The notes: a model not told the origin generated them from the letters alone. Shown: positions 43,876 to 53,961, counted from the stretch's first letter. The stretch is 64,000 nucleotides of DNA from Pontibacter arcticus (GCF_003284895.1 NZ_QMDV01000003.1:64501-128500); one strand, 5' to 3'. Translations and numbers: made by a program.

Positions 43876-45222
43876 ATGCTTGAACCCGATCAGCTTTCAC
43901 TTAACATACCCGAAACCACCAAAAAACGCGTCGTAATTATTGGCGGCGGTTTTGGCGGAATAAATCTTGCTAAAAAATTAAAGTGCCGCGAATTTCAGGT
44001 GGTGCTCCTCGACAGGCAGAATTACCATGGTTTCTGGCCGTTGCTGTACCAGGTTGCCACAGCCGGTTTAGAGCCGGATTCGATTGCGGAGCCACTTCGT
44101 AAGCTTTTTGGCGGCGATGAGTACGAGGATTTCCATTTCAGGCTGATGCGCGTTACCAACATCAACCCGGTCGCAAAAACGGTGTCTACCCTGGTAGGCG
44201 ATCTTCGCTACGATTACCTGGTTATCGCAACAGGCACCAAACCCAATTATTTTGGCAACGAGCAGGTTAAAAAATTCTCGTTCCCGCTGAAGCAGATACC
44301 CGATGCCCTGAACCTGCGGAGCCAACTGCTACAGTCGTTCGAACAGGCAAGTATGACCACAGATCCGGTTACAAAACAGAGCCTGCTGAACATTGTGATT
44401 GTAGGAGCAGGCCCTACGGGTGTAGAACTGGCCGGCGCGCTTTCCGAAATGAAAAGGCACGTGCTCCCTTCAGATTATCCTGGCCTCGATTTCAGTAAAA
44501 TGAACATCTTCCTGGTAGAAGGGATGGACCGCGTATTACCACCGATGGATCCTGAATCGAGTGCAAAGTCGCAGAAATACCTCGAGGATATGGGTATCAT
44601 CATCAAGCTGAATACACTTGTTGAAACTTATGACGGACAGGTAGCCATCCTTAAAAACGGGGAACAGATACAAACACAAACCCTGATCTGGGCGGCAGGT
44701 GTGGCCGGTGCCTTAATTGATGGCCTGCCGGAAGCATCCGTAGAACGTGGCCGGATTCTGGTGAACGAGTATAACCAGGTGCTTGGCTTTAACGATGTAT
44801 TTGCCATTGGCGATATTGCTTTTATGAAGTCGGAAGAATTCCCGAGAGGGCATCCGGGTGTGGCACAACCTGCTATACAACAGGGCCAGTTGCTGGCCAA
44901 AAACCTGAAAAGAATCATACGAAACGAGCCACTGGAGCCTTTTAAATACTTTGATAAAGGATCGCTGGCTATTATCGGGCGAAACCGCGCGGTGGCAGAT
45001 CTTCCTAAAAATATACATTTAGGCGGTTTTCTGGCTTGGGCGATCTGGTTGTTTGTGCACGTAATGGCACTGGTAGGTTTCCGGAATAAGCTGGTGGTAC
45101 TGAGTAACTGGGTATACAAATTTTTTACCTACGAAAACGGTACACGCCTTATCATCCGGCCTTTTGTGCGACAGGGCGACCGTATCAAACGGCAGTTTAT
45201 TGATAAGTATAACCAAGAGTAA
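43876..45222 (+). CDS. NDH-2-type NAD(P)H dehydrogenase (FAD-dependent oxidoreductase)
   Basis: A 448-residue flavoprotein of the type II NADH dehydrogenase group. The FAD-binding VVIIGGGFGGINLAKKL is at about residues 19-35 and the NADH-binding IVIVGAGPTGVELAGAL at about 174-190. The later FAD contact is FAIGDIAFM. A hydrophobic C-terminal stretch (LGGFLAWAIWLFVHVMALVGF) suits membrane attachment. It would oxidise NADH to quinol without proton pumping, parallel to complex I in the same window. A terminator follows at 45268. Confidence 0.88.
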   Translation: MLEPDQLSLNIPETTKKRVVIIGGGFGGINLAKKLKCREFQVVLLDRQNYHGFWPLLYQVATAGLEPDSIAEPLRKLFGGDEYEDFHFRLMRVTNINPVAKTVSTLVGDLRYDYLVIATGTKPNYFGNEQVKKFSFPLKQIPDALNLRSQLLQSFEQASMTTDPVTKQSLLNIVIVGAGPTGVELAGALSEMKRHVLPSDYPGLDFSKMNIFLVEGMDRVLPPMDPESSAKSQKYLEDMGIIIKLNTLVETYDGQVAILKNGEQIQTQTLIWAAGVAGALIDGLPEASVERGRILVNEYNQVLGFNDVFAIGDIAFMKSEEFPRGHPGVAQPAIQQGQLLAKNLKRIIRNEPLEPFKYFDKGSLAIIGRNRAVADLPKNIHLGGFLAWAIWLFVHVMALVGFRNKLVVLSNWVYKFFTYENGTRLIIRPFVRQGDRIKRQFIDKYNQE

Positions 45223-45267
45223 GTATACTTACAGGAACGGCTTATACTTTAAAATCAGCTTAAAAAT

Positions 45268-45300
45268 AAAAAGCCTCCGGACTAAATCCGGAGGCTTTTT
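45268..45300. terminator. Bidirectional terminator between NDH-2 and M1 peptidase genes
   Basis: AAAAAGCCTCCGGA (45268-45281) pairs perfectly with 45287-45300, ending in five Ts on the plus strand and five on the minus strand; the genes on both sides are convergent. Confidence 0.92.
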
Positions 45301-45331
45301 GGCTAGCTAAAAGTAAGAAAAGCGCCTGTGA

Positions 45332-47656
45332 TTATTTTGAGCCACTACCTGATGCACCAGCTGGTGCGCTTTGGAGCTGCATGGGGTTAGGCCGTGGCTG
45401 GTTGTTTTGCTTGTATAGCTCGAACCTGGAAGGTGCCATCCGGCGCGGGAAATAGTTGTTGGAAAGGTCGGTATCTGCGGTTTGCAGGTATGGGTCCAGC
45501 TCGAAACTGGCTACCGGCTTTTCCGTGATAAATACTTTTGTTATTTCCTCGTTGTTGTAGCGCCAGATCTCGGCAGGGATGTTCACGATCTCCTCTGTTC
45601 CGTCTTCGAAGGCCATCCTAACTACTAACGGCATAACCAGCCCGCCATTGTTCCGGAAGCCAACTTCGTAGAAATTTAATCCCGAATCGAGTGTTTTTTT
45701 CTGCTCTGGCGTCAGTCCTTTCAGGAAGGTCTGGTGCGCAGCTTTGTCGGTTGCCGTGCTGGCGAGCGGGTCGTAGCTGTTGTAAAAGTCTTTTAGTTCC
45801 GGCTTTGTATCTACCAGTGTTTTGGTTATACTTTTAAGGTTGCGTTGTTGAGAAAGCGTTTTAGGTGCTTTATTTTGTGCATTGCGTTTCTGGGCGCTTA
45901 CAAACTCCGGGTCTTGCGAGTCAATGGTATACCATTTCACGTCTTCCATTGCAATTTCGGTGTGGTCGGTGGTATAGAACCAACCTCTCCAGAACCAGTC
46001 CAGGTCTACGCCCGAAGCATCTTCCATGGTCCGGAAAAAATCAGCCGGCATCGGGTGTTTAAAGGCCCAGCGGTTTGAGTATTCTTTGAAAGCATAATCG
46101 AACAGCTCGCGGCCCATTACTGTTTCACGTAAAACATTAAGTGCTGTAGCAGGCTTGCCGTATGCGTTATTGCCAAACTGAAGTACAGATTCTGAGTTGG
46201 TCATGATCGGCACCTGCGTGGTTTTGTCGCTTTTCATGTAGGTAACAATCTTGCTTGGCTCGCCTCGGCTCGATGGGTAATCTTTCTCCCATTCCTGCTC
46301 TGCCAGGTACTGCATAAAGGTGTTTAGGCCTTCATCCATCCAGGTCCATTGGCGCTCATCCGAGTTAATAATCATCGGGAAGAAGTTGTGGCCCACTTCG
46401 TGGATGATAACCGAGATCAAACCATACTTGGTGCGATCGGAGTAAGTGCCATCCGGCTCCGGGCGATACCCGTTAAATGAAAGCATCGGGTACTCCATGC
46501 CACCTACCGGGCCATGCACCGAAATCGCGATCGGATAAGGATAATCGATGGTATGCTTGGAGTATACTTTCAACGTATGCGCTACGGCCTCCGTAGAATA
46601 CTGCCCCCAAAGCGGATTTGCTTCTTTTGGATAGTATGACATCGCCATCACGTTTTTGCCGGCCACTTTTACGTTCATGGCATCCCAGATAAATTTACGT
46701 GAGCTGGCCCAGGCAAAATCACGCACATCTTTGGCCACAAAAGTCCAGGTTTTCTTTCCCTTCGCTTTTGATTTTTCGGCTTGCGTGGCTTCGGCCTGGT
46801 TTACTATTACAACAGGTTTGCTGGCTTTTGAGGCATCTGCCCAGCGCTTCTGTTGTGTGGAAGTTAATACTTGAGAAGCGTTTTGCAACTCGCCGGTAGA
46901 AGCAACAACATGGTCAGCGGGTACGGTTAAGCTTACTTTATAATCGCCGAAGGGCAGGGCAAATTCACCGCTTCCCAGAAACTGCTTGTGCTGCCAGCCG
47001 TTCACGTCATCGTACACCGCCATTCTTGGGAACCACTGCGCCATCTCGTACAGGTAATTGCCATCTTCCGGAAAATACTCGTAGCCCGAACGGCCGCCCA
47101 TCGTTTTTTGGTTGTTGATGTTGTGGTTCCAGTCGATGCTGAAGGTAAAGCTCTGTTTTGGTTTTAAGTCGGAAGGCAAGTCAATACGCATCATGGTGTT
47201 GTTGATGGTATACTTCAGTGCTTTACCATTTCTGTCTTTGATCGATTTAATCTTGAAACCACCGTCAAACTTTTCTTTGGTTAAATACTCGATTGCCTGC
47301 AACGACATTTTATCCTGCAGCTGGCCGGTCTCGGTTAAGTTGGCCATGGACTTTGGCTCGTAGATATTCTGATCTAACTGTACCCACAGGTAGGTGAGCA
47401 CATCCGGCGAATTGTTGGTATAGGTTATGGTCTCAGAGCCTGTAATAGATTGGTTGTCATCGTTCAGTTCGGCTTTGATGTTATAGTCGGCGCGCTGCTG
47501 CCAGTATTGGTGGCCCGGTGCGCCCGAAGCTGTACGGTAAGTGTTGGGTGTCGGAAGCTCCTGGCCCAACTGTGCAAATTTGGTATCCTGGGCAATAGCT
47601 GCGACCGGTCCGGCAGCAAAAGCTAAAATAGCCAGGTATTTTAGGATGTTTGTCAT
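45332..47656 (-). CDS. M1-family metallopeptidase (exported)
   Basis: A 774-residue gluzincin aminopeptidase with a signal peptide (ILKYLAILAFAAGPVAAIAQ). The zinc motif is H419-E-V-G-H423, with the third ligand E442 after exactly 18 residues (WMDEGLNTF). The substrate-binding GGMEY segment is present (PVGGMEYPML). The N-terminal beta domain is typical of M1 enzymes. The C-terminus is Gln/Pro/Ser-rich without a T9SS-type domain. It probably digests peptides in the periplasm or outside the cell. Confidence 0.92.
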   Translation of the reverse strand: MTNILKYLAILAFAAGPVAAIAQDTKFAQLGQELPTPNTYRTASGAPGHQYWQQRADYNIKAELNDDNQSITGSETITYTNNSPDVLTYLWVQLDQNIYEPKSMANLTETGQLQDKMSLQAIEYLTKEKFDGGFKIKSIKDRNGKALKYTINNTMMRIDLPSDLKPKQSFTFSIDWNHNINNQKTMGGRSGYEYFPEDGNYLYEMAQWFPRMAVYDDVNGWQHKQFLGSGEFALPFGDYKVSLTVPADHVVASTGELQNASQVLTSTQQKRWADASKASKPVVIVNQAEATQAEKSKAKGKKTWTFVAKDVRDFAWASSRKFIWDAMNVKVAGKNVMAMSYYPKEANPLWGQYSTEAVAHTLKVYSKHTIDYPYPIAISVHGPVGGMEYPMLSFNGYRPEPDGTYSDRTKYGLISVIIHEVGHNFFPMIINSDERQWTWMDEGLNTFMQYLAEQEWEKDYPSSRGEPSKIVTYMKSDKTTQVPIMTNSESVLQFGNNAYGKPATALNVLRETVMGRELFDYAFKEYSNRWAFKHPMPADFFRTMEDASGVDLDWFWRGWFYTTDHTEIAMEDVKWYTIDSQDPEFVSAQKRNAQNKAPKTLSQQRNLKSITKTLVDTKPELKDFYNSYDPLASTATDKAAHQTFLKGLTPEQKKTLDSGLNFYEVGFRNNGGLVMPLVVRMAFEDGTEEIVNIPAEIWRYNNEEITKVFITEKPVASFELDPYLQTADTDLSNNYFPRRMAPSRFELYKQNNQPRPNPMQLQSAPAGASGSGSK

Positions 47657-47704
47657 TAAGGGAGTGAGTATAATTGTAAGGTAGTTTCTGTATTGTATTG
47701 AGCG

Positions 47705-48298
47705 TCAAAAGATACTGGTTTCCATTATTAAAATCAAGGCGATGCCTGCTGCCATACTGGAGAGCACCATGATCCAGTCACGTTTTTTAGCATGAAAGAG
47801 GTTCATGACCAGGTAACCGATAACCAGCAGAATGGTTACGATCAGTAACTGGCCCAGCTCAATGCCGATGTTAAAAGCCAGTAGCTGCTCCCACACATGG
47901 CTGCTGCGGCCCAGCAACGAACGCAGGAAATTGGAAAAGCCCATCCCATGTATCAGCCCGAAAAAGATAGCCATCAAATTATGCAGCGACCAGATCGGGT
48001 GTTGTTTGGTTGCGGCGCCTTTCAGTTTAAAAAAGTTGGTGATGCAGGTTATCAGTATGGTGACCGGTATCAGGAACTCGATCAGGGCTGTATCAAATTT
48101 AAGGATGTTGAACGTGGAAAGCGCCAGCGTGATAGAATGCCCGATCGTGAAACTGGTAACCAACGCAATTACTTTTCGCCAGTCGGATAACGTATAAATT
48201 GCGCTCAGGGCAAGTAAAAACAGCATGTGGTCGTACGCGCCGAAATCGAAAATATGATGGAAGCCAAGCTCCATGTAGGTCTGGAAAACAGAAGACAC
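47705..48298 (-). CDS. HupE/UreJ-family membrane protein
   Basis: A 197-residue polytopic protein with about six membrane segments. It has the family marks GFHHIFDFGAYDHMLFLLAL, TSFTIGHSITLAL and FGLIHGMGFSNFL, with histidines that in HupE/UreJ relate to nickel or cobalt transport. No hydrogenase or urease genes are nearby. It ends 48 bases before the M1 peptidase start, so the two may be co-transcribed. Confidence 0.85.
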   Translation of the reverse strand: MSSVFQTYMELGFHHIFDFGAYDHMLFLLALSAIYTLSDWRKVIALVTSFTIGHSITLALSTFNILKFDTALIEFLIPVTILITCITNFFKLKGAATKQHPIWSLHNLMAIFFGLIHGMGFSNFLRSLLGRSSHVWEQLLAFNIGIELGQLLIVTILLVIGYLVMNLFHAKKRDWIMVLSSMAAGIALILIMETSIF

Positions 48299-48440
48299 AG
48301 CAGATTAAAGTAAGTAGAAAGTATAAATCAGGCTCTTAAATTAGGTGTTTATACTTTCATGTGCAAAAATGGGAGAGATGAGTCTGCCTGTAAAGTACAC
48401 ATGAAGCCTGTAGGCAAGCTTTCCTCAAAGTATAAAAAAG

Positions 48441-48474
48441 CAGAAGCCGGTAACTGCTGGGCTACCGGCTTCTG
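48441..48474 (-). terminator. Terminator after the DUF4142 gene
   Basis: CAGAAGCCGGTA (48441-48452) pairs perfectly with 48463-48474; on the minus strand it lies 21 bases after the stop and exits into CTTTTTTATAC, again containing the dispersed motif. Confidence 0.88.
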
Positions 48475-48495
48475 TCTTAAAGTATAAATTTATAC

Positions 48496-49239
48496 TTAGT
48501 CTACTTTGCTTTCGATTGCGTCTGCTTTCTTCTGGTGGTCGCGCAACGTAGGAAGTGTTTTTTCAGCGAAATTCTTTACAGCTGGTGCGCTGGCATTATT
48601 GCTTTTAGCTTCAAACATGGCGATATCCATTTTGTGAGCTGTTTCCATCGCATCCATGTAGGCTTCATCAAACTCTGCGCCCGATTTGGCCTTTAATTTA
48701 TCTACCATGGCCTGGTGCATCGGCATCATAGTTTCAGGCAACGTGACACTCATTTGGGAAGCAACATTTTTCAGGTTTTTAGTAGCGGTCGTATGGTGGC
48801 TTACCATCATGTTGCCAAACTCCTTTACCTTCGGACTTGTTGCTTTCTGAGCTGCCATTTTACCAAGCTCAATTTCCAGTAAGTTACTGCTGGCGGCTGT
48901 CATCATAAACGTAGGATCATCCAGGTTCATCATAGCAGCCATATCAACTGTTTCGTCCATACCTGTACCTGTTCCCATACTTGCATTAGAGCCGGTAGCT
49001 GTATTTATTCCGGTAGCATCGCCTGTGTTAGTGGGTACATCCGGGTCGGTTCCATCATCTGTAATGGTTACATCTTCTTCTGTGTCGGTAATCTGTACAC
49101 TTTCCGTGGCCGAGCCTGCTGCAGTTACAGTTTCAGAGCTTTCCATAGCGGTACCATCTGATGTTGCCGTATCGGTGCTGTTACATGCAGTGGCCATTAC
49201 CATCGTGCCCGCAACAAAATAATACATTATCTTTTTCAT
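48496..49239 (-). CDS. DUF4142-domain lipoprotein
   Basis: A 247-residue protein. The lipoprotein signal (YYFVAGTMVMATAC) is followed by a low-complexity Thr/Ser/Asp/Gly linker (about 20-100) and a C-terminal helical DUF4142 domain: DDPTFMMTAASSNLLEIELG, VKEFGNMMVSHHTTATKNL and FDEAYMDAMETAHKMDIAMF. DUF4142 is a ferritin-like helical bundle of uncertain role, often induced under stress. Anchored in the outer or inner membrane by prediction. Confidence 0.88.
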   Translation of the reverse strand: MKKIMYYFVAGTMVMATACNSTDTATSDGTAMESSETVTAAGSATESVQITDTEEDVTITDDGTDPDVPTNTGDATGINTATGSNASMGTGTGMDETVDMAAMMNLDDPTFMMTAASSNLLEIELGKMAAQKATSPKVKEFGNMMVSHHTTATKNLKNVASQMSVTLPETMMPMHQAMVDKLKAKSGAEFDEAYMDAMETAHKMDIAMFEAKSNNASAPAVKNFAEKTLPTLRDHQKKADAIESKVD

Positions 49240-49550
49240 AGCTTGTTCTTTTTTAGTGGTTTATAGGTCAGGATTTTATACGGCAGACTAGTAAGGAGGT
49301 TAAGGTTTAAGTGAAAGAAGGCATAGTGGAAGGATCAGTTTAAGAATAAATAGAAGCAAGGCAGGGCATTTACACATGCATACTTCCGGAAGCGTATACT
49401 TTGTCTGCCGCTGGTTTAGCGCAGCGTAACTGGTGGTTATCCATAACAGCAAGCTTCCAACTTTCGTAGCGACCACTTCATAGCCTTCAGGCATATACAA
49501 GTAAGCTGAAAGTCTGTCTCATGCACTTTTATAAGTTTGCGGCCGGAATT
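49240..49550. other. Intergenic region left of RAYT gene
   Basis: A 311-base gap. It contains AGTATAC motif copies, the left REP-like palindrome half at 49406-49436 and a short stretch (about 49450-49510) similar in style to the AAGCTTTCAGCTTG repeats on the other side of the transposase gene. No gene was recognised. Confidence 0.5.
49406..49436 (-). repeat. REP-like flank, left of the intact RAYT
   Basis: A 31-base sequence containing TTTAGCGCAGCGTAACTGG. Its complement, with one mismatch, recurs at 50277-50307 on the other side of the transposase gene, so the two flanks are inverted copies. Confidence 0.7.
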
Positions 49551-50102
49551 TTACTCGATTAAAATAATATCAATCAGACCTTTATGATGGCCTGTATAAT
49601 CTTTGGCGCTGCTGTACAAATATTCCCACGGCTCTTCCACAAATCCAGCCTCTACAGGATTTTGATGTACATAATCCAGCCTTTGCTGCATGATTTGGTT
49701 GTTTGTTAATTCGATGGGATGATTGTGCTGCTGCCAGAACTGATACGTTTCGTTTTTGGGGTTCCGGCTACCGGCTCTCCTGAACATCCAGAGCATCCAC
49801 TCCTGGCGGCTTTCCTGGTTATGCTCTTCTATTGTTTTGAGGATCGTTTTGGAAGTATGGCGTTTCAAATCCCGCAGGATTGCTTCAATAGGTTGATTGT
49901 TGCTGCCGATGATCAGGTGTACGTGGCTGCTCATGATGCACCAGGCGTATACTTCCAGTCCTTTGTGGTTGATACAGTATTTCAGGCTTTCTACCACAAT
50001 ATCTTTATACTCCCGCCTTACAAAAACATCAATCCAGTTTACTACAGCAAATGAAACAAAGTATAGCTTCGACTGGTCCCGGATTTTATAGTTGCGGCTC
50101 AT
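49551..50102 (-). CDS. REP-associated tyrosine transposase (RAYT, IS200/IS605-like Y1)
   Basis: A 183-residue HUH-superfamily single-strand DNA transposase. The metal-binding H60-V-H62 pair is in IMSSHVHLIIG, and the catalytic tyrosine is probably Y144 in RLDYVHQNPVEAGF. The KRHTSKTI segment between them is typical of the TnpA-REP group. It is flanked by inverted palindromes (49406-49436 and 50277-50307), its likely substrates. A frameshifted relative with largely matching text lies at 62064-62613. Such genes are usually single domesticated copies that mobilise short REP/REPIN elements in trans. Confidence 0.88.
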   Translation of the reverse strand: MSRNYKIRDQSKLYFVSFAVVNWIDVFVRREYKDIVVESLKYCINHKGLEVYAWCIMSSHVHLIIGSNNQPIEAILRDLKRHTSKTILKTIEEHNQESRQEWMLWMFRRAGSRNPKNETYQFWQQHNHPIELTNNQIMQQRLDYVHQNPVEAGFVEEPWEYLYSSAKDYTGHHKGLIDIILIE

Positions 50103-50139
50103 AGTTGATTTAACTTTGAGCAGAAAGTATGGTTACGTT

Positions 50140-50262
50140 TTCCTGCCATTTCTACCGCGAGCTTTCAGCTTGTGGTTGTGCATGAGGCAAGCTTTCAGCT
50201 TGCGGGAGTAGTACCACGAAGTATGATGAACGATGAAAGTGGTTCACGCAAGCTGAAAGCGT
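50140..50262. repeat. AGCTTTCAGCTTG repeat cluster
   Basis: Three copies of a unit AGCTTTCAGCTTG or its complement lie between the transposase gene start and the right REP-like flank: two in direct orientation (about 50160-50172 and 50189-50201) and one inverted (about 50249-50261). Opposite copies can form a stem-loop. Confidence 0.55.
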
Positions 50263-50276
50263 GCTATCATGGAAAG

Positions 50277-50307
50277 CCACCAGTTACGCTGCGCTAAACT
50301 AGCGGCA
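50277..50307 (+). repeat. REP-like flank, right of the intact RAYT
   Basis: A 31-base sequence containing CCAGTTACGCTGCGCTAAAC, the inverted counterpart of 49406-49436. A related but shorter form occurs near 62020-62047 beside the broken RAYT copy. Confidence 0.7.
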
Positions 50308-50484
50308 GGGGAGGGATGTAATAATATTTAAAAAAGAGGTATTAGAGAAAATTGCTTCAGGACTAATTTTACTGATATAAAAAATTCGCAATGCAATTTT
50401 AATAATATAATAAGAGATATGGTTTAAGTGATGATGCATTTGAAGACGATCCCGACAATTATTTGGGATATAGTTCAAACAAAA
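50308..50484. other. AT-rich stretch, possible gene remnant
   Basis: This AT-rich region has no intact gene. A short frame (about 50417-50525) translates to an acidic text including SDDAFEDDPDNYLGYSS and could be the decayed end of an acquired gene, but it has no start and runs into the clpB terminator. Confidence 0.35.
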
Positions 50485-50486
50485 TA

Positions 50487-50519
50487 AAACCCCGCCATTC
50501 TAAAGGAACAGCGGGGTTT
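50487..50519 (-). terminator. Terminator after clpB
   Basis: AAACCCCGC (50487-50495) pairs with GCGGGGTTT (50511-50519). On the minus strand it lies 31 bases after the clpB stop and exits into TTATTTTG. Confidence 0.85.
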
Positions 50520-50550
50520 ATAAACTATACTTAACTTAAACTTTAAACTA

Positions 50551-53169
50551 TTACTCGGCGGCCGGCAGTACCAGGTCCACGTTGTTAAACCTGATCTTAC
50601 CATTTTCAAGCACGGCTTCTACTACCGAATCTTTACTGATCGTATTTGCCAGGATCTCCTTCGAAAGCTCGTTCAGTACTTGGCGCTGCAACACACGCTT
50701 CAACGGTCGGGCACCAAACTGCGGATCGTAACCCTGCTCACCTAAGTAATCCAGCACCTCGTCGGTAGCAACCAGTCGGATTCCGGACTCGTCCAGGCGG
50801 TCCTGGATGTGGCGGAACTGGATGGTCACAATCTTGCGGATATCGAAGCGGCTCAGCGGTCGGAACATCACCAGTTCATCGATGCGGTTCAGAAACTCCG
50901 GCCTTACCGATTTTTTCAGGAGATCAAACACTTCCTCTTTTGTGCGCTCAATGGTAGCATCCCGGTTTAGCTCGTCCATCGTCTCGAAATTAGACTGGAT
51001 GATGTGCGAACCGATGTTGGATGTCATGATGATGATGGTGTTTTTAAAATTCACCACACGGCCTTTGCTGTCTGTTAAGCGTCCATCGTCGAGCACCTGC
51101 AAAAGTATGTTAAACACATCCGGGTGCGCTTTTTCGATCTCATCCAACAACACTACAGAATAGGGCTTGCGGCGAACAGCTTCTGTTAACTGGCCGCCTT
51201 CGTCGTAGCCCACATAGCCCGGAGGTGCACCAATCATACGGCTCACGGCGTGGCGTTCCTGGTACTCGCTCATATCAATGCGCACCATCGCGTTTTCATC
51301 GTTGAACAGGTAATCGGCCAGCGCTTTGGCAAGCTCGGTTTTACCAACACCCGTCGTACCCAGGAAAATAAACGAACCGATCGGGCGTTTCGGGTCCTGC
51401 ATACCGGCACGGCTTCGGCGCACCGCATCCGAAATAGCTTCAATCGCTTCTTCCTGACCAGCTACGCGTAAGCCCAGTTCTTTTTCCAGGTTCAGCAGTT
51501 TTTCGCGGTCGGATTGCAGCATTTTACTTACCGGAATACCGGTCCATTTGGCAACTACTTCGGCAATATCCTCGGAGGTAACTTCTTCTTTCAGCATCGG
51601 GTTTTCGCCTTGCATCTGTTGTACCTGCTGCTGCAGTTCTACCAGCTTGGCTTCCGCTTCCTGGATTTTACCATAACGCAGCTCAGCTACGCGGCCGTAA
51701 TCGCCGGAACGCTCAGCCTGTTCTGCTTCCAGTTTAAAATTCTCAATTGTTTCCTTTGCTTTCTGAATGCCTTCAATAATCTGCTTTTCGTTTTGCCATT
51801 TGGCCCGCAAATCGTCGCGCTTGGTGGATAGCTCCGCAATTGTTTTGGAAAGTATGGTTTCCTTGTCTTTGTCGTTTTCACGGCGGATAGCTTCGCGTTC
51901 AATTTCGAGCTGCATAATGCGGCGCTGCAGTTCGTCCAGTTCTACAGGCAACGAGTCTATTTCGATGCGGAGTTTGGCAGCGGCTTCATCCATCAAATCA
52001 ATGGCTTTATCCGGTAAAAAGCGGTCGGTGATGTAGCGGCTCGAAAGCTCCACGGCAGCAATAATAGCATCGTCTTTAATGCGCACGCCGTGGTGTACTT
52101 CATACTTGTCCTTAATACCGCGAAGTATGGAAATGGCATCCGGTACGCTCGGCTCATCTACTGTTACCGCCTGAAAACGACGTTCCAGCGCTTTATCTTT
52201 CTCGATGTACTTCTGATATTCTTTCAGCGTAGTGGCACCAATGGCATGCAGCTCGCCGCGCGCGAGGGCTGGCTTAAGTAGGTTGGCAGCATCCATGGCG
52301 CTGTCGCCGCCGGCACCCGCCCCGATCAGCGTGTGCATCTCATCTATAAACAGTACGATCTCGCCTTCGGCATCAATTACTTCTTTTATCACCGCTTTCA
52401 GGCGTTCCTCGAACTCGCCTTTATACTTGGCACCTGCCACCAGCAAGCCCATATCGAGACTCATCAGGGTTTTGTTTTTCAGGTTTTCGGGCACGTCGCC
52501 GGATACAATGCGCTGTGCCAGACCTTCTACAATGGCTGTTTTACCAACGCCAGGCTCGCCTAAAAGCACCGGGTTGTTTTTGGTGCGTCGGCTCAGGATC
52601 TGCAACACACGGCGTATCTCTTCGTCGCGGCCAATAACAGGGTCTATCTTACCAGAACGCGCCATTTCGTTCAGGTCGCGGGCGTAACGCTTCAGCGAGT
52701 TATACTTTGCTTCGGCATTCTGGTCGGTTACTTTAGAGCCGCCGCGCAGTTCCTTAATCGCTTTTTTGAGGTCTTTCTCATTAAAGCCAACATCCTTCAT
52801 CACACCGGCTACTTTATCGCGGCCAGCCAGCATTCCCAGCAGCATATGCTCGATGGCCACGTACTGATCGCCGAACTCTTTTAAGTAAGAAGTTGCTTTC
52901 TGAAGTGCCGTGTTTGCATCGTTTGCTAAGTACGGACCGCCGCCGCTTACTTTCGGGTAAGCCGCCACAATCTCATCAAGCTTGCTGTGCAGAATGTTGC
53001 CGTTGATATTTAGTTTCTGAAGCAGGAAGTTGGTTACGTTCTCGTCTGTCTCCAGAATGGCTTTTAAAATGTGCCCGGTTTCGATTGCCTGCTGCTGAAA
53101 GCCGCCTGCAATTTCGGTTGCCTTCTGGATGGCTTCCTGGGCTTTTATGGTATAGTTATTAAAGTTCAT
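50551..53169 (-). CDS. clpB: ATP-dependent disaggregase ClpB
   Basis: An 872-residue hexameric AAA+ chaperone that, with DnaK, rescues aggregated proteins. The order is N-terminal double-repeat domain (about 1-150), first AAA+ with GEPGVGKTA, a coiled-coil middle domain (about 405-525, rich in Glu/Arg/Lys/Gln, with [17 protein letters not shown]), then the second AAA+ with GTTGVGKTE and the C-terminal [10 protein letters not shown] sensor region. The long middle domain and the absence of a ClpP-docking loop separate it from ClpA/C. Two TATACTTTG(C/T) motifs lie just upstream (53170-53220) and resemble -7 elements with a one-base-longer spacer. No HAIR/CIRCE-type inverted repeat was recognised. 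Confidence 0.95.
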   Translation of the reverse strand: MNFNNYTIKAQEAIQKATEIAGGFQQQAIETGHILKAILETDENVTNFLLQKLNINGNILHSKLDEIVAAYPKVSGGGPYLANDANTALQKATSYLKEFGDQYVAIEHMLLGMLAGRDKVAGVMKDVGFNEKDLKKAIKELRGGSKVTDQNAEAKYNSLKRYARDLNEMARSGKIDPVIGRDEEIRRVLQILSRRTKNNPVLLGEPGVGKTAIVEGLAQRIVSGDVPENLKNKTLMSLDMGLLVAGAKYKGEFEERLKAVIKEVIDAEGEIVLFIDEMHTLIGAGAGGDSAMDAANLLKPALARGELHAIGATTLKEYQKYIEKDKALERRFQAVTVDEPSVPDAISILRGIKDKYEVHHGVRIKDDAIIAAVELSSRYITDRFLPDKAIDLMDEAAAKLRIEIDSLPVELDELQRRIMQLEIEREAIRRENDKDKETILSKTIAELSTKRDDLRAKWQNEKQIIEGIQKAKETIENFKLEAEQAERSGDYGRVAELRYGKIQEAEAKLVELQQQVQQMQGENPMLKEEVTSEDIAEVVAKWTGIPVSKMLQSDREKLLNLEKELGLRVAGQEEAIEAISDAVRRSRAGMQDPKRPIGSFIFLGTTGVGKTELAKALADYLFNDENAMVRIDMSEYQERHAVSRMIGAPPGYVGYDEGGQLTEAVRRKPYSVVLLDEIEKAHPDVFNILLQVLDDGRLTDSKGRVVNFKNTIIIMTSNIGSHIIQSNFETMDELNRDATIERTKEEVFDLLKKSVRPEFLNRIDELVMFRPLSRFDIRKIVTIQFRHIQDRLDESGIRLVATDEVLDYLGEQGYDPQFGARPLKRVLQRQVLNELSKEILANTISKDSVVEAVLENGKIRFNNVDLVLPAAE

Positions 53170-53310
53170 GGCTATTTATACTTTGTATGCTTACTTGTAC
53201 GAGGCTAAATGCAAAGTATAAACCAATGGTATTTTCAGCTAAAAAACCTGTAATTTAGTCAGTTATAGCAGTTTTAATCAAAAAATTCAGGACATAATGT
53301 CTGTTAAACC

Positions 53311-53344
53311 AAAGCACCTTGAAAGTATACCTTCAAGGCGCTTT
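53311..53344 (-). terminator. Terminator after the YceI-barrel-YceI operon
   Basis: AAAGCACCTTGAA (53311-53323) pairs with 53332-53344 with one mismatch. On the minus strand it is 32 bases after the last stop. The T-run is weak. Confidence 0.55.
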
Positions 53345-53376
53345 AAATAAATCTCAATTCCAGCGGAAGATTCTCA

Positions 53377-53955
53377 TTACCGGTCTGCCAGATTATCAGA
53401 CTCCAGCGCGAGTTCAACTGTAATCTGAAGCTCGTCCTGTACTTTAAACAGACCACCCAGCTTTTTGGGAGTTACTAACCCGATCTCAGAGAAATCCAGG
53501 CAAATGTTACTCTTTAATAACTCTGTCTGGTTTTCTGATAAAGTATAAAACTTCACATCGTTCAGAAGTATGTTTTTCCCGGCCAGTTCCAGCTGCAGTT
53601 CTCCGGTGTAGTCGTTGCCGTGTTTTTTCAGGCTGATGAGCTCAATCCTGATTTCGGGATGCTGCTTTACATTTAGCGTGTTGGCAAAATCACGGTTCAG
53701 AAGATAATTTCCGCAGTTAAACTTTGCTACCGAAATCGTTAGTTTCAGCCTGTCTTTTTTAGGGTGTTGCCTGTTTAAGTAAACCGTATTTTTCTGATTG
53801 TAGCCTGTATAGGTGCAGTTTACAGCACCCAATGAAGTGTGCGCCTGTACTGTTATCTTGTTCCCCTTCACGATAACAAACGCTTCTCCGGGCATGAATG
53901 CTGTACCTGCCACAGCGGCAGCAACCAGAAAAATACGGGTAAGCAACAATACCAT
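53377..53955 (-). CDS. YceI-like exported protein (second in cluster)
   Basis: A 192-residue protein with an N-terminal signal segment (FLVAAAVAGTAFMPGEAF). The mature part reads like a diverged YceI lipocalin-type barrel (LKLTISVAKFNCGNYLLNRDF, HPEIRIELISLKKHGNDYTGEL, NDVKFYTL), a fold that binds isoprenoid-like lipids. The match is weaker than for the gene at 55353. It starts 6 bases after the porin-like gene, so the three genes form an operon. Confidence 0.7.
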   Translation of the reverse strand: MVLLLTRIFLVAAAVAGTAFMPGEAFVIVKGNKITVQAHTSLGAVNCTYTGYNQKNTVYLNRQHPKKDRLKLTISVAKFNCGNYLLNRDFANTLNVKQHPEIRIELISLKKHGNDYTGELQLELAGKNILLNDVKFYTLSENQTELLKSNICLDFSEIGLVTPKKLGGLFKVQDELQITVELALESDNLADR

Positions 53956-53961
53956 CTGTAC

